A stretch of 64,000 nucleotides of DNA from Symsagittifera roscoffensis. Lineage: Eukaryota; Xenacoelomorpha; Acoela; Convolutidae. The position numbers were made by a program, and so were the translations under genes. Location: contig NC_087062.1 in NCBI RefSeq assembly GCF_963678635.1, positions 29,228,833 to 29,292,832 on the forward strand. The letters are read 5' to 3'. Positions 46,101-58,839 of this stretch are shown piece after piece (the first letter of the stretch is position 1; each line of letters begins with the position of its first letter). Below the pieces are notes generated by a model that saw only the letters and a program-made list of their open reading frames with translations, was not told the DNA's origin and did no database searches.

Positions 46101-48895
46101 TTATAGTCATGTATATACCATCGAGAATTTAAGAAAATAGTATCAGGTACCTTTTGACAGTGTCACGCTGGTGTTTGTGGTATAAAGCTCTAAGAAAGTT
46201 GGGTTATAATCAGAGAATGATTGATTTTCGAGCGTATAGGCGAGTTTAACATTTATATATTTTACTATCTTATGGTCTAACAGATAGGATAGGTTTTTTG
46301 TTTTCAGAACTTTTGTACTTAAATCACCGCATTTCATAGCTCGATGCTTTTTGTGGCTTATGTTTTCTTACACCTTTTTGAAGTCTTCTACAAAAGCATC
46401 TTTGGGAGGGTTGTAGACCAGCATTATCCAGAAAACGTTCTTACTAAATTTAACAAAAAACCGAAACACTTCAAGCCAATTCAGATGCAAACTCTTCAGT
46501 TATAGTTACGTCAACATTCATTTACATCATGAATCCAGCCCCCATGCCTTTTCTAGGTTTATTATTTTTAGTGTTTTAATCTTTTAGCCGGTAGCTATTG
46601 TGATTATTACAGTCTTCCAACCATTTCTCGCTGTGGCAAATTTTATCAGGTGGTGACTCAAGGCTATGTATAAGTGCTTCCATTTTGTCGGGGTGTTTAT
46701 GGTGTGACCGTAAAGTTTAATGAAAAACTTTAGCACATTTTGATTTAGAAGAAGGGTTACACGGTTTTGAATACGGTTGCTATTGTTTTCCCAAAACAGC
46801 TTTCACTGTCTTCTATCGTGTATTGAAGCTTCTTTCCTCCTTCGTGTATACCTCTTATGCAAAAGATGATGTTACTTTTTTTAAATTTGAAATAAATAAT
46901 GCCCTCTCGTGTCCAAGCTGATTCAACTCGTGAGTCTTGTTTCGTAAGATTAAGAGATCTTCAAAAACTTTTACGGACTTCATGGATTGGGACTGGCTTA
47001 GCTTTCGCTTTTTACGGAGAAGTTCTACTTTGGCGAGTCGACTAGAGAACCGAATTATCATCGGTCGTGATATCGTATTTCTGTCAGCTAATCTATGGGC
47101 AATAGGATAACTGTCGTCTCAATTTCAGCTCCAGCTTCTTTGACAAGGCTTTGGCTGTACTCTTCGAAGTTACTCCGGCCATTTTTCCTTCACAGCGTTT
47201 TTCCACGATTCCAATAATTCGCGCATTATCTCGTCGATTGTACCCTTCCCTTCTAGAAGTTCGGCTTCTGATACCGCTTTTAAGTTTCATTTTCTAGCCT
47301 CCAGCTCATTTTTTTTGTCTCCTTTAAATCTGATCACTTCACATCGTTCAGTCCTTGATTTAACAAGGATTTGAAGATAGTTTTCAAAGTTAACTCCATT
47401 GTCGCAACGATCTTTGGGATTTGTTCTAAGGAGGCGTTTCAATACTGGATTGATATTGAGGTTTGGTTCAGATATTGCCTTCAAATCAGGACTCAGTGCA
47501 GCACATATTCATTTAGAGTACGATTTTGGATTAGGTGTTCGATCTTTTGGTGTACGATTTTGGATTAGGTGTTCGATTAGGTGCTGGATTAGGTGTTTGA
47601 TCTAGGTGTTCGATATCTTACTTGTGGAATATTGTCGCTATCATCTTGAATAGTTCTTTCCTCTCGTACATCAGTGATATGAGCAGTTTTGGTTTTTGGG
47701 TTATCCTTTTTGCGTCTCTGAAACTATTTAATAAATTTATCACAACAAACAGGCTGAAAGTTTATGTTTAAAAAAGCTTATGTCTTCTTCTCAAAAGAAG
47801 TGGTGAATACACCAGGTAAGTTCATGCTGGTTTTTGTGGTGAAGCAGCGGAAAATTACGTGTTGCATGTTTTTTTTCTAAATTTCTTTATCAAAGATTCA
47901 ATAAAAATGGTGATTCTGTGCAACAAAACAGCTAAATGATATGATGCTTTACCAATGAGCGTCCGTTTTTTTGAATGAACAAAGTTACAGTAAGCAGTTA
48001 CTAATTACCACAGATTTAAATCTGGCAGCCTGTGAATTTTCAAACAAATTCAACATCCTAAACCTTCTGTGTGCTTTACGCTATCCTTGTTACCAAAAAT
48101 ACTGAGGAATAACCGTTTGTTTCAGCGGGCAATAGTTATCCTGGCGTTGTCTGTTGCTACGCTCCTAGTAACGCCGTGGACTCGTATTTTTTTATGGTTT
48201 AACCTTCACTTCAACAAGCTTGGTGGTTACAAAAAACTTCAAATTTTAGGGTGTTCTATTCAAACCACCAGACTCTCAAATTCAATGAAAAGCCCCCTCG
48301 CGCTCTCGCTGTGGCTTGAGCGGAACAGCGCTACAAACAAGCATTTTTTTTTAATTCTTTCTTCAAAGCTTTCTATCGGTATCCGTATTGACATTTGATT
48401 TTTCAACCTTTTTATGTGGTTGTGGGCGCAGAGGGTTGCGGGTTTGATTTTTGGGTGGAAGGCTAGAAGTCAGATCCAGGTGGAGTTCAGACAAATTGCA
48501 GCGCAGACACCAAAAGCCAATAACACTGACCAGCCTTCACGCCGTGACCAATTCCACCGAAAAAATGCAAAATTGCTTTAATGTCTAGACAACTATTGAA
48601 AGTGCTTAGTAAGATACCTCACTCGATTCCATTTCATTACAAAACTAAACTGCACACTGAACTGTCGCACGTTTATTATTGGAATCCAGAGATAAGTCTT
48701 TAAAATTGTTTCAAAATTTGTAGCGGATTCCTCAACATCTTTGAGGAACAATTTTGAGCGATACAGTGTTTCAGCTATTTGTTCATGAAATTCAAAACAG
48801 CGGAGAATATCAAAGAAAACTTGCAATGTTCCGGATTCAGGGATAAATCTGTTTTTGTCTTGTCGCGGAATCTGCATACAATTCACAAGACACGC
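43186..48895 (-). mobile_element. LINE-type non-LTR retrotransposon, tandem copy B (decayed, longer)
   Basis: The same element as copy A follows it head to tail. On the minus strand: an ORF1 with EGYNRRDNARIIGIVEKRCEGK (47093-47290) and, in a shifted frame, MIIRFSSRLAKVELLRKKRKL and KVFEDLLILRNKT (46855-47061), typical of LINE ORF1 RNA-binding proteins; an AP-endonuclease-like remnant near 46690-46570 (SPPDKICHSEKWLED); and RT motifs KSGSFPSYLAPAVVFPLYK, VSNYRTISLPALWSKVFER (45144-45386) followed in broken frame by GFRKNHSTVVA near 45130. The C-terminal YNIRRPNLNSKI segment is at 44005-44337. The set points to a CR1/L2/Jockey-like LINE. Stops and frameshifts are numerous; inactive. Confidence 0.8.
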
Positions 48896-49139
48896 TGTTT
48901 GGCGTCATTGTGTTGGCGGTTTTTTCGTGAATCCGGATTGTGCATGCTAACAAAAACAAAAAAAAACACTTGATTTCAATCACATCTTCAGTTTCAGCGA
49001 TCACAACAAAAAAGCAAATACTGAACAGAAAATGAAATAAAACTGAGAAATACTGATGCCTTTTACCAGTTTTTTTTTTTGAAAATTTTAAAAATATCCA
49101 ATAAAGATAAAGACTTTGAACACTCGACTACATGCGTTA
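48896..49139. other. Spacer between LINE copy B and repeat family B
   Basis: Short AT-rich spacer with a homopolymer T run at about 49070; nothing recognised. Confidence 0.3.
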
Positions 49140-49765
49140 AGCGGAAAATGTGTTTTTGCATGTCGCTCGCTTACCCCGCAAACCGTCTATAAGTCGTCAA
49201 AATGGGTTGCGTCAAAACTGAACCAATGGCAAGGGCGTTGTTGTTCCGACTTTCCATACGAAAGTAACGGAATATTTGTGCTCGGGGTGGGTTTTTTTCT
49301 TCAGACAAATTTCGACTTTTTAATTAGCCATTTTTGACAGAATTTTTTAAAATCATTCGAAAAGTATTGTTGTCGTGAGCTCAAATTTGAAACGATATTT
49401 TACCTGGGATAATTTTTTGTAAAGTTATGGGGGTTTAAAGATTGCCATTTTGGCCAATTTGGGCCAATTAGCACGCGATACATTTCGCGCTATTAACGCG
49501 TAAGCGGAGAGTTAATCCGTCTTAGAAATCGTTCCAAATTGGTTGAAAGAAGCTTATTTGCCCTAATTAATTTGTTCCAAGGAGCTAAATTCTATCCTTT
49601 TGTACTTTATATGGCGTGTGGGGGGATGAGTTTCACAAAAAATTTCAAATTTTAGAAAAAATTTTCATTTTATTTTATTTAATGTAATTTTTCAATGTTA
49701 TTACTGCTCCACCTTAAAAGGCAGTCGGAACATTCAGGGGTTCGCCCTGATACGAGCAGTCTTGT
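49140..49765 (+). repeat. Dispersed repeat family B, plus-strand copy
   Basis: The order is GCATGTCGCTCGCTTACCCC, CGAAAGTAACGGAATATTTGTGCTCGGGG, ATGGGGGTTTAAAGATTGCC, the GCGCTATTAACGCG stretch, GTCTTAGAAATCGTTCC, TATGGCGTGTGGGGGGATGA and GCCCTGATACGAGCAGTCTTGT. It is the inverted counterpart of the repeat in CPT1 intron 4 and has the 198-bp unit once. Confidence 0.7.
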
Positions 49766-52429
49766 TCTACATTTAAATACAAGAAAATAACGAAAGCATT
49801 AAATTATTTTGAACACGTTCTGAGAATCCTCAAAACTGAAAGTGAAACTTGGTTGGTAATGATTGGTATTCGATGACGCCTATAGTGAAGTTTTGGGGTT
49901 GAAATTAGATTCTAAATTAACTTCAAGCTTCTCCCTTTCATGTGCGGCAATTCACCAGATGAATTTGTTTGGCAAGTCCTGCTTTATAGCACTAATCGCC
50001 AGTTTAACTGCATCTGAGAAGCTCTAATCCCAAAAAACACGGCTGCACTTCCCTTTTTCAGATAGACCCAAATTACGTGTTCAAAGTTGTCCCTGCAGTT
50101 TGACTCAGTTGTTCAAAAATCAACAAAGCCTGAAATAATTAACAGTTTTTTTCAATTTTCATTTTATCTCCAATTGTTAACGTCACTTTTGGCGTCTTAT
50201 ATTCGTCTTTTCAATAGTAAAGGTAAGCTAAAAACACCCAAAAATATATTTTGAAAATTTCAAAATTTTAGTTCACATTATCTTCAATTAATTAACTTGC
50301 AATCAATTTCAGCCAAGCTCAAGCCTTATTTCTAACTTTCTTTCTCATTTCCTGATTCAATTTGGGTCTTTTGAGCTAAAAATATGACGATCCAAACTTT
50401 GTAGGACAAACGTTAATCAAGCTATCAACAAAAACGCTTTTACTCATGTCTCAATGTTTAAATAACCTTTTAAAACCTATTTTGCATGATTTATAAAAAT
50501 GACATTTATTGTAAGTTAATCTGTTTTTTTTTCTTAATTCCACCGGGGATTTTGGGCCAGAAGTAGACTAAGCTAGATTTTTTTTGGTTCTCAGAATGAC
50601 TATTTGCGGCTAAATGTGTTTTCTTTAAATATAAGGCAATATTATGCTGAGTTCTTGTTTTGAACTTCTGTCATTTTTCAGTCCTTCTTTCAATTTCTTT
50701 TTTAACTTCTCTTCCTTTTCAAATTTATCTCTTTATTTTTCCCAAGACTCCTTTTTCTCCCTGATCTTTTTTGATAACTGCCTTTAGCCTTTGTTTATCG
50801 CAGCCCCCTCCCTGAATTTCAATCTTGCAAAATTCTGTCAACTGCTCATCAAGCAATTGCTGCACATATTTAAGCTGCTGCACTTATCCATCATACACCG
50901 AAAAACGTAGAGGCCCACCACTAAATCGTCTGTTGAAAAATTACTGAAATATATGTTTTTTTACTATTGAAACAGGTTGAGGAGTTTTTATTCTTTAAGA
51001 GCTTCAATTTACTACAACCTTGCGGTCATTAAACAAGTTTTTGACAACTTCAGTCAATAAGTTAACCAGTAAGGTTTTCAAAATTTTATGTCCTAAACAA
51101 TTGATCAAAAAATAAGGTTATGTTGCTTGCTAGGGCCGTTTGTAGGCTTTTCTCGGAATTAGAAGGGGAGGGTGTTCAATTTTTGAAATTTTGTTTTTGT
51201 TCAACTACATTGATTTCTCGAGTTCTCCCAAATCTCTACAAAATTTTTTCGGGACATGCCCTTTAAAATTTTTCAGGTTTGATCTTCGAAAAATAATGCC
51301 GCATCATCCAAAAAAAACTCTCTTTTGAGGTGCGCCATTTGAAATTTTTTAGGGTTGGTTGCCCAAAATAAATCGTACCAAATCGCTGATGTGAGAGAGA
51401 GATGGTGTCGATCTTCTTTTTAGATCCGCTACTGATGGCATAGATTTCATGTTCAGTATTTTGTCAGATTGCCATTCACGCTTGAATAAACTCGATTTTT
51501 AGTATCTGGTTTTGTTTAATGTTTGGGATCCAAAATTGAATAAAATCTGAATACCCAAACTACGGAACACTTAATAAAGTAATTATAACGTTTTTGTAAA
51601 AAAAAATTGGAATGGAACACAGTTTTCGTTTTAACGTAGGACTCGTAGCTATAGATTTTTTTTAAAACTGTGTCACTTTCTCTTCTTTGATTCGACCTGA
51701 CAGTTGTTAAGAATTAAATTTTTTTTTGCCAAAAAAAGTTTAGCACAAAAAGTTATTTACAAAACACCAAAAACAGGTATCGTTTTGAAACACTTTCAGT
51801 CGTGATTTGAGATGTATTAAAATTTCTGCAGATTTTACCGAGTTTTAGAAAATTCAGTTTTTTCTGCTTTCTAGAAAACTGATGGCATCAGTTTAAGGAC
51901 ATTCCATTATACAATTTCCTCAGACTGGAGCGGAAACGTGGGGGATTATAGCGAACGAAAAGATATTGAAAAAAGGGCTCTCTTCTGGTATTTTGGTTTG
52001 TACCTGAAAACTTCAGCCCCATCAGAATCAAACATTTTACACTGAAATACTTTAATCTAATTTTAATTTTAATTTAAACATTTTTAGTTTTTCAACTACG
52101 TCTAGTTAAAGAGTAAGATCTTTAATTGATCCAAATCTCAACTCAATTTTAATTTCGCGGTCGCAACCTTTCAGGTCATCTTTTGAATACATACTTTTAG
52201 CTTTTCTCAACTTCAGGTTTCTGTCTGCTTTTCCCATTTAGAGCAGAAGTAAAATGAAAAAAAAAAAAACAAAAAAAAAGTTTCTTTGGGATATCTGTTC
52301 TTAAGATCTTTACTTGATTCAAATTTTACTTTTAATTTTCATAACAAAAAAAACTTCATACCAACTTCTGCTACGAATAAAAAATGTCTACTTTTTTTAA
52401 ATATAAGCTCGTGGCTATAACAAAAATTT
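49766..52429. other. Gene-free AT-rich interval
   Basis: No gene, RNA or clear repeat can be supported in 2.7 kb. Homopolymer A/T runs are common, for example at about 52258-52280. Confidence 0.35.
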
Positions 52430-52920
52430 GGTTGTTGTTCTGACTCGCGAAGAAATTGGTGGCACAATTGTGCTCAAGGTTGATTTTTTCAGACGAATTT
52501 TGTATTTTCAACTAGCAATTTTTGGCTGAACTTTTTGAAAGATTTTTGAGCTCAGATTTTCAATTTCAATTTACTTGCGATAATTTTTCGTGAAGATATG
52601 GGTTTTGAAAATGGCTAATTTGACAATTTTGGGACAATTAATGTGTGATACTTTTTCCTTCTGAAACGCTTAAGAGGCGATCGAATGCTGCTCAAAAGTT
52701 TTTCCAACCTGAATTGAGTCAGGCTATTCATATCAATTGTTACGTTACAAAAGTGAAACTACCAGTTTGTACTTTAAATGGCGTGTTGAGGGATGATTGA
52801 TAAAACTTTTTAAAAGGAAAGTTTTGTTTATTTTTTTAGCATCATCATTTTGGTTTAAATTGTTAAATTTTCATATAGCTTAAAGAGCTCCAATACGAGC
52901 AGTTTTGTTTATTTAGTAAA
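52430..52920 (+). repeat. Dispersed repeat family B, strongly diverged copy
   Basis: Matches of order only: TTCTGACTCGCGAAGAAATTGG, GTGCTCAAGGTTGATTTTTTCAGACG, ATTTTCAACTAGCAATTTTTGG, ATGGGTTTTGAAAATGGC, AATGGCGTGTTGAGGGATGA and AATACGAGCAGTTTTGT. It is an old copy. Confidence 0.5.
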
Positions 52921-53129
52921 TCATTTATGTAAACTTATTTATGAAAGTAAGAAAAAACAGTTCCTCAAGCAATAGCTCTGCGACAAATTGTTATTTTTTA
53001 AATGTTATCAATTGTCGCCTGCGCAAAGTATCACCATTATTGTTGCCTCCCATCTTTGAACAACTACAAATTTTCTTCGAAGTACTTTAAATCCAACTCC
53101 CCGCAGCAATTTTCTTTTGCTCCGACTGT

Positions 53130-53690
53130 TTGAAAAATGTGGAGGTACTTTGTATCCGGGTATGATTTAATTTTTCCACGCAAAATCAGCCACCAAATCA
53201 TTATCGGAATATGACAAGTGACATATCAGATAAAAGCCCTTTAAGCCGAGATTAAAATATTTCTCACTGTCGAATATAAAAACCGGATTGTTTTTTTTGG
53301 TTTTTTGGTCTAATTTCAAGATCAAGAGGCATGGCTAAGCAGGCTTACAAAAGCTTTGTTATGTACGTTTTGAGCCGCAAAATCATGGTTTTTTTTCAAG
53401 TGAAAAACATTTTTGGAGTTTTTAGCGCCAAATTTCTTTAGCGCCAATTTTGCAAAAAAAAAGACTTTTTGAATTTTTTAAACATTTTTTTAGTAACTTT
53501 TCTTTAAAAACGGTTTTCCAGTTGATCCATTTTACTATGAATGTCGAATATGCCTGAGTTTTTTTCGTTCAGACTTTTTATTACACCACGCAGCAATTAC
53601 ACGCAGTGTGATTTCTTATTACACCACGGAACCTTCTGCGCTATTTGCACAATAACTGGCTATACTTGTTATTTTACATCATCTGAAAAA
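53130..53690 (+). repeat. Dispersed repeat family C, copy 4
   Basis: It starts near GGTACTTTGTATCCGGGTATG and follows the family order: TTTTCCACGCAAAATCAGCC, AATCATTATCGGAATATGACA, a CACTGTCGAATATAAAAACCGG block, GTCGAATATGCCTGAGTTTTTT, and the end TTCTGCGCTATTTGCACAATAACTGG. Confidence 0.6.
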
Positions 53691-56629
53691 AATTATAGCT
53701 TAAGCTCAAAATGAAATTAAAAATTTGCTGCAAATTTTGTACGCAAAGATATATTGGTTTGATTTTTGCCTATATTGCTAATTTGGGATAGTTAATGCGC
53801 TCAAAGTTTTCAGTTTTTATTAACCTGTTTATCGTACATGGCATGGCGATTTAATCCGGCTTGTAAATAATTCCACATTGAACTGAGGCAAGTTAATTCA
53901 TCCAAAGGTTGCGTTACAAGAAAATGATTTAATAAGATTGAAATACTATCCAATAAAGCGTTAAGTTCTTGTTTTATTAGATAGAAAGCTGCTTAAAAAT
54001 ACCAACTCCTTCACTATGATGGTAAAAAAGAAAACGCTGCAGAATAATTCATGGTTTAGTTAATTTTAGCCTTCATTATTTGGAATAGATAACCATATTT
54101 TGGATATCACCGACTGTTTTTCTATACAAAGCGGAACTTTTTTTGACGAATCTTGAATGACGATTGAAATAACTGGTTTTTGACACCACACATCAGTCGA
54201 TTCCATACGATGCTTGAGCTACCTGATTTTCAGTAAAAAGAATACTTGCTCCAAAATTAATTCCGATTTTGTTTTTGGAACGACGTTGAATTTTTATAGA
54301 ATTTAACTTGTTCATCAGACCCAACAGATTCCCCATTTTTGCCTCACCAAAAAATAGATTGAAATTAAAATAAGACGACTTAACATAGAAAAAATATCGC
54401 TGACATATTTCCCCCAAATCGATCAGTTTTTTTCTACTATTTTTTCTTACAAATTATTCAATTTTTTGATTTCTTCTTTTTTGAAGATTCAAATGTTGAT
54501 TTTAGGGCCAAAAAACTTCAAAAATAGGTATCAAAGAACCATCAATTATCTTGAAACTCAATTTTTATTTGCACTTAGCTCGCTGCTATTAAAAATAAAA
54601 TAAATCAATTTATGTCGCGACCCGACTTAATTTTATCTAAGAACTATGAAAAAATTAGGCTTTTTCGATGATTAGTTCATGCCTTTGATTCAGCTGAATT
54701 TAATGATTTTCATCTTTTCATTGCAGAAAAACGAGGAAATTACTACCGGTTTCTGAACTAACTTGCTCACTTTTTGAATGTCAACCGAACGAAAGTTATC
54801 AATTTGTACGGAAGCTTAACTTTTTGTTAAAATAGAATCTTAATAATTAATGTGGTTTGGTGAAAGTATCGCTGATGAAACATTTTTTACCAACAACTAA
54901 CCCAGTAAATTTGTAAACCCAGAAAAGTATGAGCGCGTTATTCTCTCCATTTCAGAGTGCGTCTTCAAATGGCAAATGAAGCAAGACTTGGAACATGTGA
55001 ACAAGTATTGCAGACATCAGCAGACCCCCTTTGAAGATAACTTCCTCCTAAAATCCACAAAAATCCCCTCACAATTCCGATTTAGACCCAAAACACCAGC
55101 TAGATTACAACACCCATATCTCATCAACTACCCATTATGCAATCCCCGCTTTTGCCACAGCAGAGAAAATTAGCTGCAAATTGAGATTTATCCTCTCACA
55201 AAGCAGAAAATTACTTTCTTTTTGTGCTTATCTCTGTCTGGTTAATTTTTAATATACCAATTTATCTTGCCATAAATAGTTTCCCTTCCAAGAATATGTT
55301 ATTCGACCATTTTAATTGCAGCCCCAATTATTTTTGTGACCATTAACCAGCATCTTTAAGATCTGATTATTTAGGCATGCTGTAATGGATTTAATATTTG
55401 ATACGGAAAAGATGACATTCGATTCTGCAGTTAGAATTTCGGAATATGCAATAATGTACTTGATGAGGTAAGTGAAACGTAACTATGCTTGCTTCATGGA
55501 AAAACCCCTATTATGTTGCGTAGTTTCGATGGAAAAAAATTTTATGCTTCTCCGTGTTTCGTAAAAAAATTAAATCTTTATAGCTCTAATGACAACAATT
55601 TTTTTGGCTCAATTTCTATTTTTTTTACTCTATTCTTTTTACAAATCTTTTTCTTTTATAAGAGCTTTAAAATCTTTCAGAATTTTCCCAATTAGGGGCA
55701 ACGGGGTTGGCATTTCGGCCGGACTTTTTTTCCCAATTTGCCTGCAATTGACAAAAAAATTGGTTAAAATTGAATTGTCTCCTCAAGTTTTATCAGCTAA
55801 GTTTCCGCATCACGGATTTTGCTTGTGCCGTAAACATCATTCCTTGCAAGCGCAAAGTTTTGTCTTTCTATTATCAAGAGGGAACTTAAAAGATTTTTTT
55901 TTCCTAAAATTAGTTTTTTCGGCTCAAACTTTTGCCACATTACAGGTTTTTCTTATTCTGAGAGCATTTTTTTGGTAGTTGCACGCGCAGGTGTTGTTCA
56001 TTTTAGTTTCAGTTAGGACTGAAATTTATATTTTTTTAAATAGTTTTAATTTCTTTCATATCAAATTGTGTCTGCTCAAAGATTGTCGACTTTGTTTCCT
56101 CATTGGAAGTTTTGGTCCGTTGCTACTTTAACAGACAAATTTCTCTGAATTTTGCTCTTTTCCAGGGGATTAAAAACAGGTCGCAGGACTAGATAGTCTC
56201 CAACCATTTGTTACACATGAAGTAAGCGAGTGATTAAAATTGGTTATTTTTTCTAGTCAAAAAACGAAAAAAAATTGTGGAAACCTTGTTGGTCTTAAAA
56301 CTCTCTGAAAATTCATTTAGAACACCTAGGGCTTCGCCCTGACATGCAAGAAGTTTTTTTTTCAATTCAAAGAGCGCTAATTCATTTAGGTGGTACTGGT
56401 ATGGCAGTAGCCTGATAGTTTACAATTGTAATGTTTAGTATTTGTCGTAATGCCGGTCAAAGAGGTTAAGATCAAAAACAGTGCTTGACACGAGACAGTG
56501 TGCTATCTAAGTGATCTAGAATCTAGATTTGTTTTCAAACTCATTTAACAAGAGTCGTATTTTTGTTAATTCAAGTTTTCGATCAACAATCTCTTCAGTA
56601 CCGGTCACAGGATACCAGAATACATAAAA
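53691..56629. other. Gene-free AT-rich interval
   Basis: No gene can be supported. Open frames near 54193-54417 and 55589-55978 lack any motif and are Phe/Leu-rich translations of T-rich DNA. Confidence 0.35.
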
Positions 56630-56634
56630 GAGAA

Positions 56635-56678
<44 letters not shown>

Positions 56679-56694
56679 AGAGAGAGAGAGAGAG
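56630..56694. repeat. (AG)n microsatellite
   Basis: A run of about 65 bases of AG dinucleotides with a few interruptions (AAAG, ACAG, AAGG). Confidence 0.95.
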
Positions 56695-56839
56695 CTGAAA
56701 ATAAATGAAATTTGCCGTATTCCATAGAGAAAAACCATTAACTTTTTCAGCGTGAAACCAAAATCAGCGTGTTTTTAGTTATTTCTGGTGAAAATGATTC
56801 TTCTCGGGTTTTCTGTGCAACTTCCGAATCAAAAGGATA

Positions 56840-57310
56840 CTCTTGTTTTGTTCTATATTTTCAATACAATTTCCGAGTATTTGTGCTTGGGTGGGGTATT
56901 TGTACGGATATTTTCAATTTTTATTTATTTATACCTTTTTGCCAATATTTTGATTCAGCTTGAAATAATTTGTCAGGTTTAGCTAATTATTTTTAAAAAA
57001 TTTTTGGAGCTGATAATTTGTATACAGTGAATTTATTTATAAATCCAATAACAACTTTTTCTTGCGTCGAACAGCAATTTCTTAAAAAGTCTATCGAATT
57101 TAATTTGAGGCATGCTTGTTTGTCTAGTTAACGCGTTTTTACACATAAACTATGTTCGTATTTACCTAAAATGTGATAGAGTAGCAATTACAAGAGTTGT
57201 GTTTTTGAAAAGGATGGAACCATATAATTTTAAAATCAAAACTTATTTCAGATTTTCCGACCGACAGTCAAAAAAAACTGCTCCATCCTGATACAAGCAG
57301 TCTTGTCTAA
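56840..57310 (+). repeat. Dispersed repeat family B, strongly diverged copy
   Basis: Only landmarks survive: TTTCCGAGTATTTGTGCTTGGGTGGGG at the left and CTGCTCCATCCTGATACAAGCAGTCTTGTC at the right, in family order and at about the expected distance. Confidence 0.45.
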
Positions 57311-58398
57311 ATGTTGTCAAAAACCAAACCAAACACCTTTCATGTTTTTTGATATTTTGTTACGTTCCCATTTCCGAAGAAATAGAGAATCGTTCATGCT
57401 TTGGGTAATTTTTTAAAGCAATTTTGAAAGAAAATTGTAGAGTGGGTACTGAACCTGAAAATTAGTGCGTGCAAATCTGCTATGCAATATTCTGAATGTG
57501 TTTTGAGCTTACACATTTTGCTCGTTTTGAAGACTCTATGTATGATACTGAAAAACCTAAGTCGCTTTTTCGTCAAAATAGTTACGAGTGGAAATCAAGA
57601 TAACTTATAGACTTTTTGGTCATTTTATTCACCTATACGACTCGAATTTTGACACTCAATGTTGAATATTGGCACCCCCATCAAAGTTTCTTGGATTAAA
57701 AAGAATTATACTGAGAAGTCTTGCCAAAAATGTAGCTAATGAAATCGATTGTGTGTATTTAATTTAGGCAACATTTTCTTTTTTAAAAGCGCCAAAATTT
57801 ATTCTTACCCCCAAAATATTTCCAAAAAAATTTTTTTTTTCTGTATCACCGTATAATTGTTGTGTTTTAAAACCTAAATCTAGAGCAACCAACATGGATG
57901 CTACCTTGAATTAACTAATAGTCACCAAGAAAAAAACTTAATTTTTGCTAAGTTTTTTGAATTATTTTGATGTCTTCCAGTTTTTATACCAAATGAGACA
58001 ATAGATTGAAGCATAAGTAAAGAAACGAATCTGAAACTTAGAGCAACATAAAAGGAGCATTGCGACCATGATTTCATTAAGAACCATCAGTAAAAAATTC
58101 TGTTTTTGTAAGAATATTTTAAAAAGTTTCTGATGATGATCGGTTCAAAAACAGCCTAAGACAAAAAATTAAGGCATTTTTATAAGCAACAGTAACTATA
58201 ATAGAGAAATGCGACCATGATTTGATTTAAGATGATCAGTAAAAAATTTGTTTTTTTTTGCCCATTTTTTTTGCAAAATTTAAATAATGAGGCAGAAACA
58301 AGCAAATAAATCCGAAGAAAGGAGCAACATAAAAAGGAATTGATTAAACTACAAATCACCAGTTAAAATCACTATTTTGTAACTAAAACTATTGTATT
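57311..58398. other. Gene-free AT-rich interval
   Basis: Nothing recognised. Two similar stretches, GCATTGCGACCATGATTTCATTAAGAA (about 58058) and GAAATGCGACCATGATTTGATTTAAGA (about 58207), each followed by CAGTAAAAAAT, form a small diverged direct repeat. Confidence 0.4.
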
Positions 58399-58839
58399 CA
58401 GGGGCGGATCTAGGATTTTCTCGAGGGGGGCGGATTTTCAAAAAATTTTCCAAAATTTTGACGACCTTTTTTTTTTTTTTTTAGGTCCATCAAATTGATT
58501 TTTCGAGGTCTCTCAAAGCACTGTTTTGCCCCTATTTTGGCTAAATTTTCTGCTAAATTTTCTGCTAAATTTAGGCAAATTTTTGAAAAACAGCCAAAAA
58601 AGCCGTTTTTGGGCACTTTTTGAAAAATTTTGACAAAAAAAAAATCGCGGTATTTTTGGCGCGCGCTCCCCCTCAAAGTTGGTATATATTGGCGCCTAAG
58701 GCGCCATTAGAAAAAGTTTAGGGTCGGTCAACCAAAAATGGAATTCTGAAAAAGTATCAAAGGGGGGACCCTTTGGGTCGGCAGGGGGTCGAATCCCTGA
58801 GGGGAAGGCGTCCGCCCCCCCCCCCTAAATCCGCCCCTG
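58399..58839 (-). mobile_element. hAT-like MITE, left palindrome copy (441 bp)
   Basis: The outer end reads CAGGGGCGGATCTAGGATTTT and the inner end CTAAATCCGCCCCTG, giving terminal inverted repeats. The outer flank is ATTGTATT and the inner flank ATACAGGT, so there is no matching 8-base duplication around this copy. The inner flank is the reverse complement of the 8-base duplication that brackets the right copy. Confidence 0.8.

Noticed and set aside
58399-58839. Whole palindrome as a single transposon with its own target-site duplication
   Set aside because: The outermost flanks, ATTGTATT and ACCTGTAT, do not match; only the right MITE has a matching duplication.
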